Origin: Apostichopus leukothele
Taxonomy: Eukaryota > Echinodermata > Holothuroidea > Aspidochirotida > Stichopodidae
Reading direction: 5' to 3'
DNA: 22,570 nt
Assembly (NCBI GenBank): GCA_010014835.2
Contig: JAAAKB020068054.1
Coordinates: 1-22,570, forward strand
In this document: positions 1 to 17,000 of the stretch, piece by piece
Layout of the letters: the number at the start of each line of letters is the position of its first letter
How positions within the stretch are numbered: position 1 is the first letter of the stretch
Position numbers and translations under genes: made by a program
Notes under the pieces: model-generated
Database searches by the model: none
What the model was told of the DNA's origin: nothing
The model's input: only the letters and a program-made list of their open reading frames with translations

Positions 1-4
1 CTGG

Positions 5-22
5 CCCCCCCCCCCCCCCCCC
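5..22. repeat. Poly(C) tract
   Basis: An uninterrupted run of 18 C residues, followed at once by AG and six more C residues. It is one of at least six poly(C) or poly(G) runs of 9 to 18 bases in this otherwise AT-rich window. Run lengths of this kind are unreliable in assemblies. Confidence 0.9.
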
Positions 23-632
23 AGCCCCCCGGTTCCTACGCCCTTGCATTCATTAATATTGAGGAGACCATACAAGGCAATATGAACGAACAATGGGCAC
101 ATCACCAACATATATGAATACTAATAGATTATTATGACATCAGTGTATCAAGTTCATGATGCACAGTTCACACACATGTTGCTGTTAATTTACATGGTTG
201 ATAATTCTGATGAAGGCTTGTTGGCAGCATATATGATAGGAACAATAAACAGTGAGTCAAGAGGCTTATAGGTTTGTAGGCAGAAACCTGCTCAATGAAA
301 ATGGATTTGATATATGAGGAAAAATACTTGCCTTTATATGAATGAAATGTTTAGGCCCTCCATTAAAGCAATAGGGTTCTTGCGACGACAACATAACGAT
401 TTTATACAAACGGCGAGCCATACAGTATCATAAAATCAAATCCACCTCACCACTGCGAATCATTTTTGCGCGATTATACATATATGTATATTTATGGTCG
501 CTTTCTAAAACAGGGGAAGAGGGGTCTTAAAGACTGAACCAAGGAAGTTCACAAACTGACAAAACTTGACATAAGAAACGTTTGTTAGGAGTGGGCACTT
601 TGCTAGCCTGGGAATGAATAGAGTCAGTGGAT

Positions 633-646
633 GGGGGGGGGGGGGG
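633..646. repeat. Poly(G) tract
   Basis: Fourteen consecutive G residues on the plus strand, followed by CGCG. Pure G runs can form quadruplexes and cause length errors in reads; no regulatory role can be read from the sequence. Confidence 0.9.
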
Positions 647-849
647 CGCGAAACGACTACCATAGCCTGCTATTGCAAAGCACAAAAGATACACCTCTAA
701 AAAAGAATAGATTATTTTGTTCTGCGAGCTAGTCTGGACACAGAGAACTTTCATGATGTAGAGATTTGTGGCATTTGAAAGTGACCGGTATCTGCAATTC
801 GTGCACCTGCAAGCCTGGCCGAGGACCAAGTAACTCTCATTATGATGAA

Positions 850-902
850 CAGACATGCCCTATGCGCATGTCTGAATCCTGCATGGAGCTCATCATGATG
901 AG
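850..902. repeat. Hairpin plus perfect 14-bp palindrome
   Basis: Bases 850-858 and 866-874 are perfect inverted repeats (CAGACATGC and GCATGTCTG) around a 7-base loop. Fifteen bases further on, 889-902 is a perfect 14-base palindrome, CTCATCATGATGAG. Just before the hairpin lies a near-palindromic TCATTATGATGA. I do not recognise the motif as a transposon end, and there is no gene close by to give it a role. Confidence 0.7.
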
Positions 903-1220
903 TGGAACTTCTTAAATTGTTGGGATGGTACTAGGGTTAAAAATTGAGTAAACTTTTAACTGTTTATTAGTTTTCGTGTTTGCACTTTTGTGTTTCAGCT
1001 GCATTCATCAGCTATAGTCAACGAGAAAAGCCGTGATTTTGTGGCTTGATCAAACAACGAATTAAACAGGCCTATATGGTTTTCTTAACTTCGAAAGCGA
1101 TTTTATTACACGACGGTTATTCAAGGATCCAAACCTTCCAAATATATTATCAGTAAGCTAACATTAACTTTTGGCTAAGGTCATGTGTAGTATCTGTTCC
1201 CTTCCGAGGGGAATCGTGAT

Positions 1221-1330
1221 ACTCACCTGACGATGATCACACAGTCACAGTATCGACGCAAGGGGACTGGGATTGAGAGCGGATCAGTAGTTCGGTTGTT
1301 TGGTTTTCGTGCACAGGTTCTTTCCTGGGT
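1221..1330 (-). other. Possible non-coding first exon of a divergent transcript
   Basis: Read on the minus strand, 1229-1221 is CAGGTGAGT, a perfect 5' splice-site consensus. The roughly 100 bases before it (1230-1330) are richer in GC than their surroundings. This would fit a 5' UTR exon transcribed leftward from a promoter shared with NDUFS7. No ATG or coding similarity is seen in the putative exon, and no partner acceptor lies in an obvious gene here. The donor may be chance. Confidence 0.2.
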
Positions 1331-1889
1331 GACTTTTCTTAAAAAGTAAGCTAAAATTCTTTATAATAAATAGTATACAATAGCTTCCCTTTCCCTCCTG
1401 CAGGGTACACATGTTATTTTCTTTTTAATTTTTGACATAAACTGCACCCTTATTCATGAAAGTTCCGAATGCTAACAAATTTCACAAGACAATGTTGCCA
1501 GGGGGTCATCATGTTGGAATCAATCTGAACGACTCTAACAGAAAGGTTTCATTGAATTGTTGATCATTTTTTTCTATCTTTCGATTATTTTATATCCTAA
1601 CATTTCCTATTGTCATTTCAAGTTCTTCCATTCGAAGTGTTCCGCCACTCAAGTCCCCCAGGTGAAAAGAGTATCCATTTGCAATCTCGTTTTACGCCTT
1701 GAAGCAATTTACGGAGTTGGTAGTTCTGTTCTATGTCAACATATCTCTACGGTAGAGAAATGAAAAACATCAGTCTTCGCTGTTTAGCTGTGTGCATCCA
1801 CGCGTAATATATAGGAGAAGACCCAGGCGCAAAACCCAGGGAGATCACATCGGAGTAGGCCAAATTCAGTGAAATTTGCCTCCGATGAA

Positions 1890-5854
<3,965 letters not shown>

Positions 5855-6364
5855 TTTCAGCGATTTTGAAAGAGACAGTATTGATCCAAAGAACTATTCT
5901 GATAACATAACCCCAGTGTTGGAAAGGTCATTTTGCAAACGAGAATTTTACCCATGAAACCATCGAGCCATCGATGATATGGATTTTTATCATTCTAACC
6001 AAACAACTACGTAGAAATGACGATTGCAGTGTCATTTAAGTCATCTATTTAAGGTAGAGCAATTGTTGAAGATTAAACCTTATCAAGATTATTTTTAAGG
6101 CTCAACCTATTCACGAATGAACCTTGGACTTCCTGTGTGTACATGTACCTCATTTTTCACTTCTTTCTCGACTGTGTTTCATATTTCAACATTGAACAGC
6201 GGAACTGTCTACTTCGCTAAGTATCCTTACACCAGCAATAACATAAAGCTCAGTGGATTGCTAGATAAGACTTCTTTGGCAAACGTCAGTCAGTTAACTC
6301 GGTTTGCGGTGTTTACGATCATTCATCCCTGCTTTGATTTCTAAATCAGGGGAAGAAAGATGTA

Positions 6365-6377
6365 AATAAAAAATAAA
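6365..6377 (+). promoter_or_regulatory. Poly(A) signals of NDUFS7
   Basis: Two overlapping-range AATAAA hexamers (6365-6370 and 6372-6377) lie about 510 bases after the stop. Cleavage shortly after would give a 3' UTR of roughly 0.5 kb. A further AATAAA near 6744 could serve a longer form. Confidence 0.6.
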
Positions 6378-6914
6378 GCTGGCATAGCTGGTCATGATAG
6401 ATACTAAACTTTGTTCTAGTTTGCAGCTCTACACACGATGGGTCAGTGGAATTTCATCCCTGTGAAGCCTTGCACACTTAGTCGGTTGTTCATCGGAAAT
6501 GAATTGTTGAGTTGTGATTTGTCGCTATAGAAAGAACATGAGATGCAGGGTTAGGTAATGTTTATGATAGTGTGGATTCTACCATGTCAGCTCTTTGAAG
6601 GGTGAAAGTTTTAATTGGAGTGATGATAATGGCAAACTTATTGAATTTTGAGGTGACACTGAAGCAGTGATCAAGCTGCAGTTAAAAGAATCTATATTTC
6701 AAGTATTGCCGTTGACTTTTCTTCAGCTGGTGTACAAGTGGAATAAAATTTATTGAAACAGAACCCTGCGACCTCTTCGTTATCATTTCATGTGTCTGTG
6801 TGTGTCAATCAGGCCCCATACAATGTGGTGGGAATTTGGGTCTTGACAACATTGTAAACTACCCAATTAGTAGCATTATCTTGTTTAAAAATAATATGAT
6901 GATGAAAGTTGCCA

Positions 6915-7271
6915 TTAAAGAGTGTGAAGACTCGCACATTACGAAACGTCTAATGCCGGTAATCTGACCTAGTTTCGAATGAACCTGACAGAAGTGTTAG
7001 ACACCACCATCGATCCCACAAAATACGCACACAGCTTGCTACCTTCGGTAATTAGACACATGTGTATAGTCAGTACATACAGCTGCGGTCAATACCCACA
7101 GCACAGTGTACAAACGATACAGAGATGGACGTCTCAGGTCCAGCTAAAAATATCAAGGTATGTTTCATTACTGTCTGCACTTTGTAGTGACAAGCAGAAA
7201 ACTTCACTTGCAAGCAACGGAAAGTTAACTTTTTCAGGGCGCGGTTTGGGGCGAGTCTTCAATGCCTTTAA
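6915..7271 (+). mobile_element. TTAA-flanked MITE, copy 1
   Basis: A 357-base non-autonomous DNA element including its flanking TTAA sites (6915-6918 and 7268-7271). The left end reads TTAA-AGAGTGTGAAGACTCGC. The right end is its inverted partner, GCGAGTCTTCAATGCC-TTTAA, giving terminal inverted repeats of about 20 bases. It aligns end to end with copy 2 (12535-12884) at roughly 85-90% by eye, with one indel of about 24 bases. A TTAA target fits the piggyBac or Kolobok superfamilies. AGG...CCT ends suit Kolobok (RRG/CYY) better than piggyBac (CCY). It encodes no transposase. It lies in the same orientation as copy 2. Confidence 0.8.
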
Positions 7272-7829
7272 TCAGTCAAACCTCTCAAAGGATCTAGTCA
7301 TTAAAATAAGGTGTCAATTCAATATTTATACACCACTTGGATATGCCTTCAAAGAGGCTAGGAAGTTGGTAATTTCTCTGATAGTTGTGGCATTGTGTAC
7401 CCAAAGTAGCCAACCTTGTGATATGGTTCATGTGTCAAGTTTGTGTTTAATACAAGCTGCCAAGTTGAGTTTTAAAAGAGAATGAGACCTTACAAAGTTT
7501 GGCAACAGCAAAAACCATCAATATACCTGGCATCTCTCACAGTTATTATATCGTGTTGGCATCTCTCAGTCTTATATGCAAAAGTCTCACACTGGTTATA
7601 CAAAGTAAAACAGATTTGTGGAGACTTTTTCCATCATATAGTAGTGACAAGAACATTTTCTAAAATATACAGTACAGTCCCCCTCTTCATACAATCTTTT
7701 ATTCGCTTCTGGCCCATTCCACCAAAGTTCAGCTGCCTACATTAATCATTCGGGAACTTTCGTATAGCTCTACTTATATAGACTTATATTATCTAATATG
7801 CCTCAGAATGCACCATTTGACATTGAAAT

Positions 7830-8050
7830 GTTCCTGGGGGAGGACCCATAGGAGCCCACCATAACCAGTCAAGTGAAATTTGGAATTTCCTCACCTCCGG
7901 AGTCCCCCCCCCACCCCCCTTTTCAGAGCCTTCAAACTGCTATGCAAAATTTCAACACTAGATTATAACCAAGCAGTCCTAGTCAGTCAATGAGTGCTAT
8001 AATTCCAACTTCCTGGGGATAAACCCCAGAGCCCATCTACAGCTGTAAAT
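7830..8050. repeat. Diverged dispersed repeat with two related units
   Basis: Two segments resemble each other: one near 7830-7862 with TTCCTGGGGGAGGACCC then GAGCCCACC, and one near 8008-8040 with TTCCTGGGGATAAACCC then GAGCCCATC. Between them lie a C run (7904-7912) and AT-rich sequence. CTGGGGGAGGACCC-type words are common in interspersed repeats of marine invertebrates as I recall them; the family is not identified. This may be an old tandem or terminal duplication. Confidence 0.35.
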
Positions 8051-8458
8051 TTCTCCATCAGGTTACCTGCATGCTTTTTATGGGTATCTGTGAGATATAC
8101 TTCTCTCGAGGTAAAGCAAACGGATTCTCTATGCCAATCTCCTTAAGATAGCTCCCAAATGCAGATACATTAACAAAACGGCAGTGTTTGAAAATGGTAC
8201 ACTGCGACAACACCCTTGTTAGAGGTACAGTATTACTTCTCAACAGGAAACTGATCAGCTGATCAGGATTGTTTGAATATTTTAGCATGCTAACAGTTTC
8301 TGAAAGTATTTGGTTTATGGGACACATACTAAACGACACGGAAGAGAGGACGAAGTTCGGATAATTACAAATAAGAAAGATGGTCACTTAGAAACGAGAG
8401 AAGAGAAATCAGAGCAAGACAGGAGGAAACAAATGCTGATTTCTTTTGAACAAAGGAG

Positions 8459-8464
8459 TTTATT
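8459..8464 (-). promoter_or_regulatory. Poly(A) signal of RPS15
   Basis: TTTATT on the plus strand is AATAAA on the minus strand, 55 bases beyond the RPS15 stop codon. A short 3' UTR of about 75-80 bases is typical of ribosomal protein mRNAs. Confidence 0.75.
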
Positions 8465-8518
8465 AATCCTCTATTAATAGCAATGAAAGTTGACTGAAAC
8501 CATCAAGTTTGGATTAAT

Positions 8519-12224
<3,706 letters not shown>

Positions 12225-12248
12225 TTTTGCCTAATATGCTAAAGAGGG
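12225..12248 (-). promoter_or_regulatory. RPS15 5' UTR with TOP-like pyrimidine tract
   Basis: On the minus strand CCCTCTTT (12248-12241) is followed by AGCATATTAGGCAAAA and then the ATG. A transcript starting at a C within CCCTC would begin with a 5' terminal oligopyrimidine tract, the hallmark of growth-regulated ribosomal protein mRNAs, and would have a 5' UTR of only about 24 bases. The exact start is inferred. A TATA-like CAGTATAGCG lies just upstream. Confidence 0.6.
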
Positions 12249-13928
12249 CGCTATACTGAAAAGCTCGTGCAGTTTACAATACATAGGTTGCAGGGAAATC
12301 TAGGTCTGGTCTTGTCATGTTTACAGCTCCATGGTCTTGTGGAGCTGCTAACATGCAAGTAGCATAATGCATGACTGTGGGACCCCTCCACCCCTCCCCT
12401 CTACCCGCCGTCACTGTCACCAGGTTAAAGCTCCCCGTCACTGGTAGGCTGACTGGTTGGTGGCGCTACCAGTTTTTCGCAACATTTTTCTTTACACAAG
12501 CCGGGCTTCGATACTCACCAGTAAACAAAGTTACTTAAAGGTGTGAAGACTCGCGCAAAAAGAAACGTCTAATGCCGGTAATCTGAACTTGTTTCGAATG
12601 AGGTGTAACAGAAGTGTTAGAAACCACCATCGATCCCAGAAAATACACATACAGCTTGCTACCGTCGGTAATTAGACACTATATAGTGTACAGTCAGTAC
12701 ATACAGCTGCGGTCAATACCCACAGCACATTGTACAAGGTCCAGCTAAAGATAACAAGGTATCACGTTTCATTACTGTCTGCATTTTGTAGCGACACGAA
12801 CAAAACGTCACTTGCAAGCAACAGAAAGTTAACTTTTTTTCAGATGGCTGCACGCGGTTTGGGGCGAGTCTTCAATGCCTTTAAGTGTTCAGGTTCACCT
12901 TATCTCAATATATTGCACTTGTGTTTTTTGTATTTGTGCACTTTGACATCCAAGCCACACACAATTACAATTTTTTTTTTCGAAGAATGTTTTTGGCACT
13001 TTTGCAGAAGGAGAGTATTAATTTTTTTAGTGTGGATTTATATAACTTTACATGGATTATGCCACTGCAAAGGACTTATTTTGCATGAGGTCCACGAACG
13101 GAATTAACAAAGTCATGTGGTCATACGACGACTTTACAATTGTTAATTAATGCAGGTTCTGTACCGGAAGAAAACAATAGCAAATTTGTACATTATATAC
13201 TTCGATTCGATGGTTCTGAATACATTTCGTTTGGCACAACCATACTGGACATCCCTTCCCCATATAAACCTATGCCATATATACCCTACCATGTTCACAT
13301 GTAATTTGGCAATGGTTTGAGATTGGTGGGGGAGCAGGAGTCAGACAAGTCTTTTGTGTTGAAATTGCAGTCTTATCTTTGACTTTCTTGTACCCGTGTG
13401 ATAAGCACTGCTGTGTAAAAAAAATAAGACGGGAAGTGATCACTCTCCCTCGGACCCGCTGTGGTAGGCCCTGCTTTCACTGGTAACTACAGTACAAACT
13501 GTTCTATACCCCATCATTTAATTGTAACATAAATCCCCGGGTTTTTTGACGGTGGTGATCTCCGTCTTTCTTTCTTTATTTTTTGTCTTTCTTTTTTGTC
13601 TTTCTATCTCTCTGTTATCCTCCTCATTATTATCGCTAATTTTAAATTAAACATATTAGAGCATTGTTTACTTTGGTTTTTTCTCTCGTGTGCGTTCCAA
13701 GGCATGGTAACACTGATTCTCTGATTTTGTACGTTCATTCATAGTTCATACCATAGAAATTGATGGTTCATACACACTTTATGCTCACCGGTTTAGCTTT
13801 CAATTAGGAGCGTTCGTATGTATGAGAGTAACTTAGTGTACATGTACGGTTATCATATCACTTGTGACAAGCCTAACCACTATTATACTCTTTGAACGCC
13901 AGTCTCCCGGCGTAACGATCGAGAACTG
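12249..13928. other. Head-to-head intergenic region, RPS15 to MLLT
   Basis: About 1.7 kb containing the promoters of both genes, MITE copy 2 (12535-12884), and an inverted repeat ACTGGTAG/CTACCAGT at 12440-12447 and 12466-12473. A pyrimidine-rich stretch lies at 13560-13620. Open frames at 12730-13107 and 12885-13088 start in or beside the MITE and look spurious. Nothing else is recognised between 12885 and 13880. Confidence 0.6.
12535..12884 (+). mobile_element. TTAA-flanked MITE, copy 2
   Basis: A 350-base relative of copy 1, bounded by TTAA at 12535-12538 and 12881-12884. The left end reads TTAA-AGGTGTGAAGACTCGC and the right end GCGAGTCTTCAATGCC-TTTAA, so the inverted termini are clearer than in copy 1. 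It lies about 290 bases upstream of the inferred RPS15 transcription start. Shared internal blocks include AAACGTCTAATGCCGGTAAT, CACCATCGATCCCA, TACAGCTGCGGTCAATACCC and CACTTGCAAGCAAC. There is no transposase. Superfamily is tentative, as for copy 1. Confidence 0.82.
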
Positions 13929-14035
13929 ATGAACGTATAATTATAAAGAATGTTCAGGCCTATATCAAAGTGAATAGTATCAGTTTCGGTTCCTTCGTAG
14001 TTGAATGTAACCGTTCTCTTTTGATGTGGTGCTGA
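13929..14035 (+). promoter_or_regulatory. Cluster of four mini-uORFs before MLLT
   Basis: Four ATGs precede the MLLT start and each stops before it. They are 13929-13940 (M N V stop), 13950-13973 (seven codons after ATG, then stop), 14005-14010 (ATG directly followed by TAA) and 14024-14035 (M W C stop). They act only if transcription starts upstream of them, which I cannot show. A start-stop codon pair and very short uORFs are known to slow or reduce initiation at a downstream ATG. Confidence 0.4.
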
Positions 14036-14052
14036 AATACGGTCGTGGAATA

Positions 14053-17000
14053 ATGACAACACAGGTAATTTTCTCACATCACGAATTTATAAACCAACGA
14101 CTAACGTTAGGCTACAACAGGCTGAAGTTACGCCTTGTGTAGGTCAGGTAACAGTGCATAACTTTTGGTCAACATCTGTTACATGATTCACTATGTAGAC
14201 AAAACACAGTGTAGGTTACACTACCTTACATTAAATCCACAACTTATGGCGTAGCCTTCATGTCCTTTTAGGCTAGGTCAGTACTCGGCCAAACAACAGT
14301 AACTTGTAAGCATAGCCTAACGTTCGGCCAACACTATATAACGAACAGTTTCAGAATCAGATCCACAGAGTTTCAGGCCTAGTCCTAGGTTACATTGTAT
14401 ATCGATCGCATTTGCAATGAGAGAACCAGGAAGGAATACATACATGTTTGTAATAAAAGAAAATTATGCTGAAAACAACAGTTTCTAAAATTTCAATCAA
14501 AGACAAGCAATACAGTATGATTGAGCCTGATGAAGTTAGAGAACTTTAATGATGATACGAACTATAAAAGGAGCTGCTTAGTAATGGAATCTACAATGTC
14601 ACATGTAATTGTAAACCAAGAAACTGCTTAAGTAAGGCATAACTCTTTTTGATCAAATTGGTGTAGGCCTTTGCCAATCACACTTCAGATTCAGTCATCT
14701 TTGATTAATTTCCTCCCAAAGAAATATAGGCCTAGCAAATGCCTGAATAAGTAAAATAACGTTAAGTCTGTTAGAATTAGATCAGTGCCTTAATTTTGCA
14801 AAGCATTATACCACAGATTATTATGTGTAACAACATTCTTGTCTGCCATATCTGCCGACTGTGCTGGATACACATTAACATGTATCATGTTTACAGATGC
14901 AATATTACATATTGCAGATGTAAAGAGAGAATCATAATGATGAGTTGATATTTCTAACAATGTGGCTTTACATTCACAGTGTGTCCAAGTAAAGCTTGAG
15001 TTTGGTCACTCGGCTAGCATCAGGACCAAGCCATCACAAGAAGGTTTCACTCATGACTGGATTGTTTTTGTAAGAGGCTCAGAAGGGAATGAAATTCAGC
15101 ATTTTGTTGAGAAGGTCATCTTTAACCTCCATGAAAGCTTTCCCAAGTCAAGAAGAGGTAAGCCTGGAAGCAATCAAAGGATGAATTTTAAGCATCATGG
15201 AAAAATCTGCATCACAATCTGCTTTTAAATGGATGAATGTACGGTATTTAATTATATATAACCTAGTGGTGATGATTAAATAAGAGTGATTTATTCAGCA
15301 TTTTTTGCTTTACATCTCGGTAAGAAAGTATCTAACATGCCAAAATGAGAGTCAAGAAGACATTGGTGTCAAATAGTTTGTTAAGGCCTGCAGCTGTTCA
15401 TACACTGTTAGGTACATTTAAACCTCTCTGATTCGCTGCATATGAAACATGTCATACCAGAGGACTACACTAAAAGCAGCACTCAAACTGCTCAAGGCAA
15501 AATCTGTAATGTCTTGTTATTATGTCGCAGTATTTGAATAAACAAAACTAAAGTATCATGCTCCCCGATTAAATTGTGTGAGGATTCCGTTTAACGGACT
15601 GAATGATCTGTTTGGTAATTCAGCAGGGATAATTGAATGTTACACACACTGAAAAAAGTTCAGTCCACAAGGTAATCTTTGATCAATCAGTTTTGAAGTT
15701 TGTCTCCAAAATGTCACATAAAATACATGTCAAATTTTCTGTACATAGCTACTCGGCATCAGACAATTAAATAAATGACTGTTCACATTTTGTTTGTAGC
15801 ATAATAGCATTAATGAATTTAGTTTCTCTATTAAATGTGACAAAAATGTTAAAATGAATAATTTTCTGACAACTGAAATGAAGTCATATGAGTACAGTTC
15901 ATGTCTAATTTTGAGGTATTTTGAGGTTATAGAAAGCCCACTTTGCTAGTGAGGATTTTAAATTTCTGCTAATGGTGTAAACACTCTGCTTTAATTTTTT
16001 GCTGTTTCTTATATACATTTATTTGAATACCATTTAATTTTGTGCTTAACAGTTGTCAAGGAGGCTCCGTTCGTGTTGGAAGAGTCTGGATATGGGGGGT
16101 TTACAATGCCAATTGAGATTCATTTGAAGAATAGGGAAGAGCCCAAGAAGGTCCAGTTTGTCTATGACCTGTTTTTACACGTTGACGGGGACCCACCCGT
16201 CAACCATGTCAGAGGAGAGAAACTTACCTTTCGTAATCCAACTGAAGATTTCAGGAGAAAACTTCTCTCATCTGGTGGAGTAAGTAGTTTCTGGTATATT
16301 TGTTCCAATATCCTGAGAGAAAAGTAGAGAGAACTCAGGGGTGAGGTTTGGGCTGGTCAAAGGTTTGGGAGGGCCAAGGGGAAATTTATCCTGAACAAAT
16401 GATTAATGTTTTGATACTTGCAGTGTACTCTTCATTTATCTATTATTGTAAGTCTTTGGTCCAAGTGGAAACTTTAATTGCAAAACAGCAGAGAACAATG
16501 GGCAGGTAGAGTACTTCTCCAAAAGTTGTAAAATATGTAACATGAAAAAATTGTTTTCCTGACAATGTGGCCAGACATGTATATATTTGGTGAGGAAGGG
16601 GAGGAGCTCAGACCTGCAAAGGTCATTGAAAGTCACACACACTGTATTTATGAGTTCAGTCAAAGTGCGACTTTTCCAAGGATGCTTAAAACCCTGTTAT
16701 CAATATAGTTCAAACTGTGACATGATTTTAGTAATGGACTTACCTGCAGTGTGTTGCTGTACATTCTGTATCTTGACAAACTCTCAAATTGCTGGGAAAA
16801 AAATGGGTAGCTTTGTGGGGTGCTCTATTTGTGTGTGTGTGTGATTTGATCACTTAAGTTTCATCCATGGCAGCAATCAGCAGTTTAAAGTTTAACAAAA
16901 TCCCTCACAATTTGCCAAGTAAGGGCTAAATTTGTTCAGATAATACTGATTATCTCAACCAGGCAGTGAGGCTCGCCAACCAAACAAAATCAAGAGAGGG

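Larger units (their letters stand above)
23..1884. other. Upstream intergenic DNA, no supported gene
   Basis: About 1.9 kb of AT-rich DNA before NDUFS7. It has no ORF with recognisable protein similarity; a 109-codon minus-strand frame at 527-856 runs through the poly(G) tract and looks like chance. The stretch holds a 14-base G run (633-646), a hairpin and perfect palindrome (850-902), and a minus-strand splice-donor consensus (1221-1229). The NDUFS7 promoter must lie in the last few hundred bases. A TATATA word sits near 1808-1813, but I cannot place the transcription start. Confidence 0.6.
6378..8458. other. Convergent intergenic DNA between NDUFS7 and RPS15
   Basis: About 2 kb between the two 3' ends. 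It holds one MITE (6915-7271) and a diverged repeat near 7830-8050. Open frames at 6979-7485, 7482-7745 and, on the minus strand, 8058-8387 show no domain or family I know. The first is mostly MITE sequence. None has convincing splice sites or a neighbouring exon, so I call no gene. Confidence 0.6.

Noticed and set aside
527-856. 109-codon minus-strand open frame with a Pro run
   Set aside because: The Pro run is just the poly(G) tract read in reverse; the rest is not protein-like.
6960-7000. tRNA-like B-box (GTTTCGAATGA) suggesting a SINE
   Set aside because: No matching A box at the right distance. The inverted termini and TTAA edges explain the element better as a DNA-transposon MITE.
6979-7485. 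168-codon plus-strand open frame
   Set aside because: More than half is MITE sequence, the frame is not kept in the second MITE copy, and the protein resembles nothing I know.
8058-8387. 109-codon minus-strand open frame between the MITE and RPS15
   Set aside because: No recognised family, no clear splice sites or neighbouring exons, and hydrophobic composition expected from AT-rich DNA. It would need transcript evidence.
12842-12884. A TTTTTTTCAG followed by an ATG frame beginning MAARGLGRVFNAF, resembling an acceptor and a coding exon
   Set aside because: The same segment is the right end of the MITE, part of it is the inverted terminal repeat, and copy 1 lacks the ATG block.
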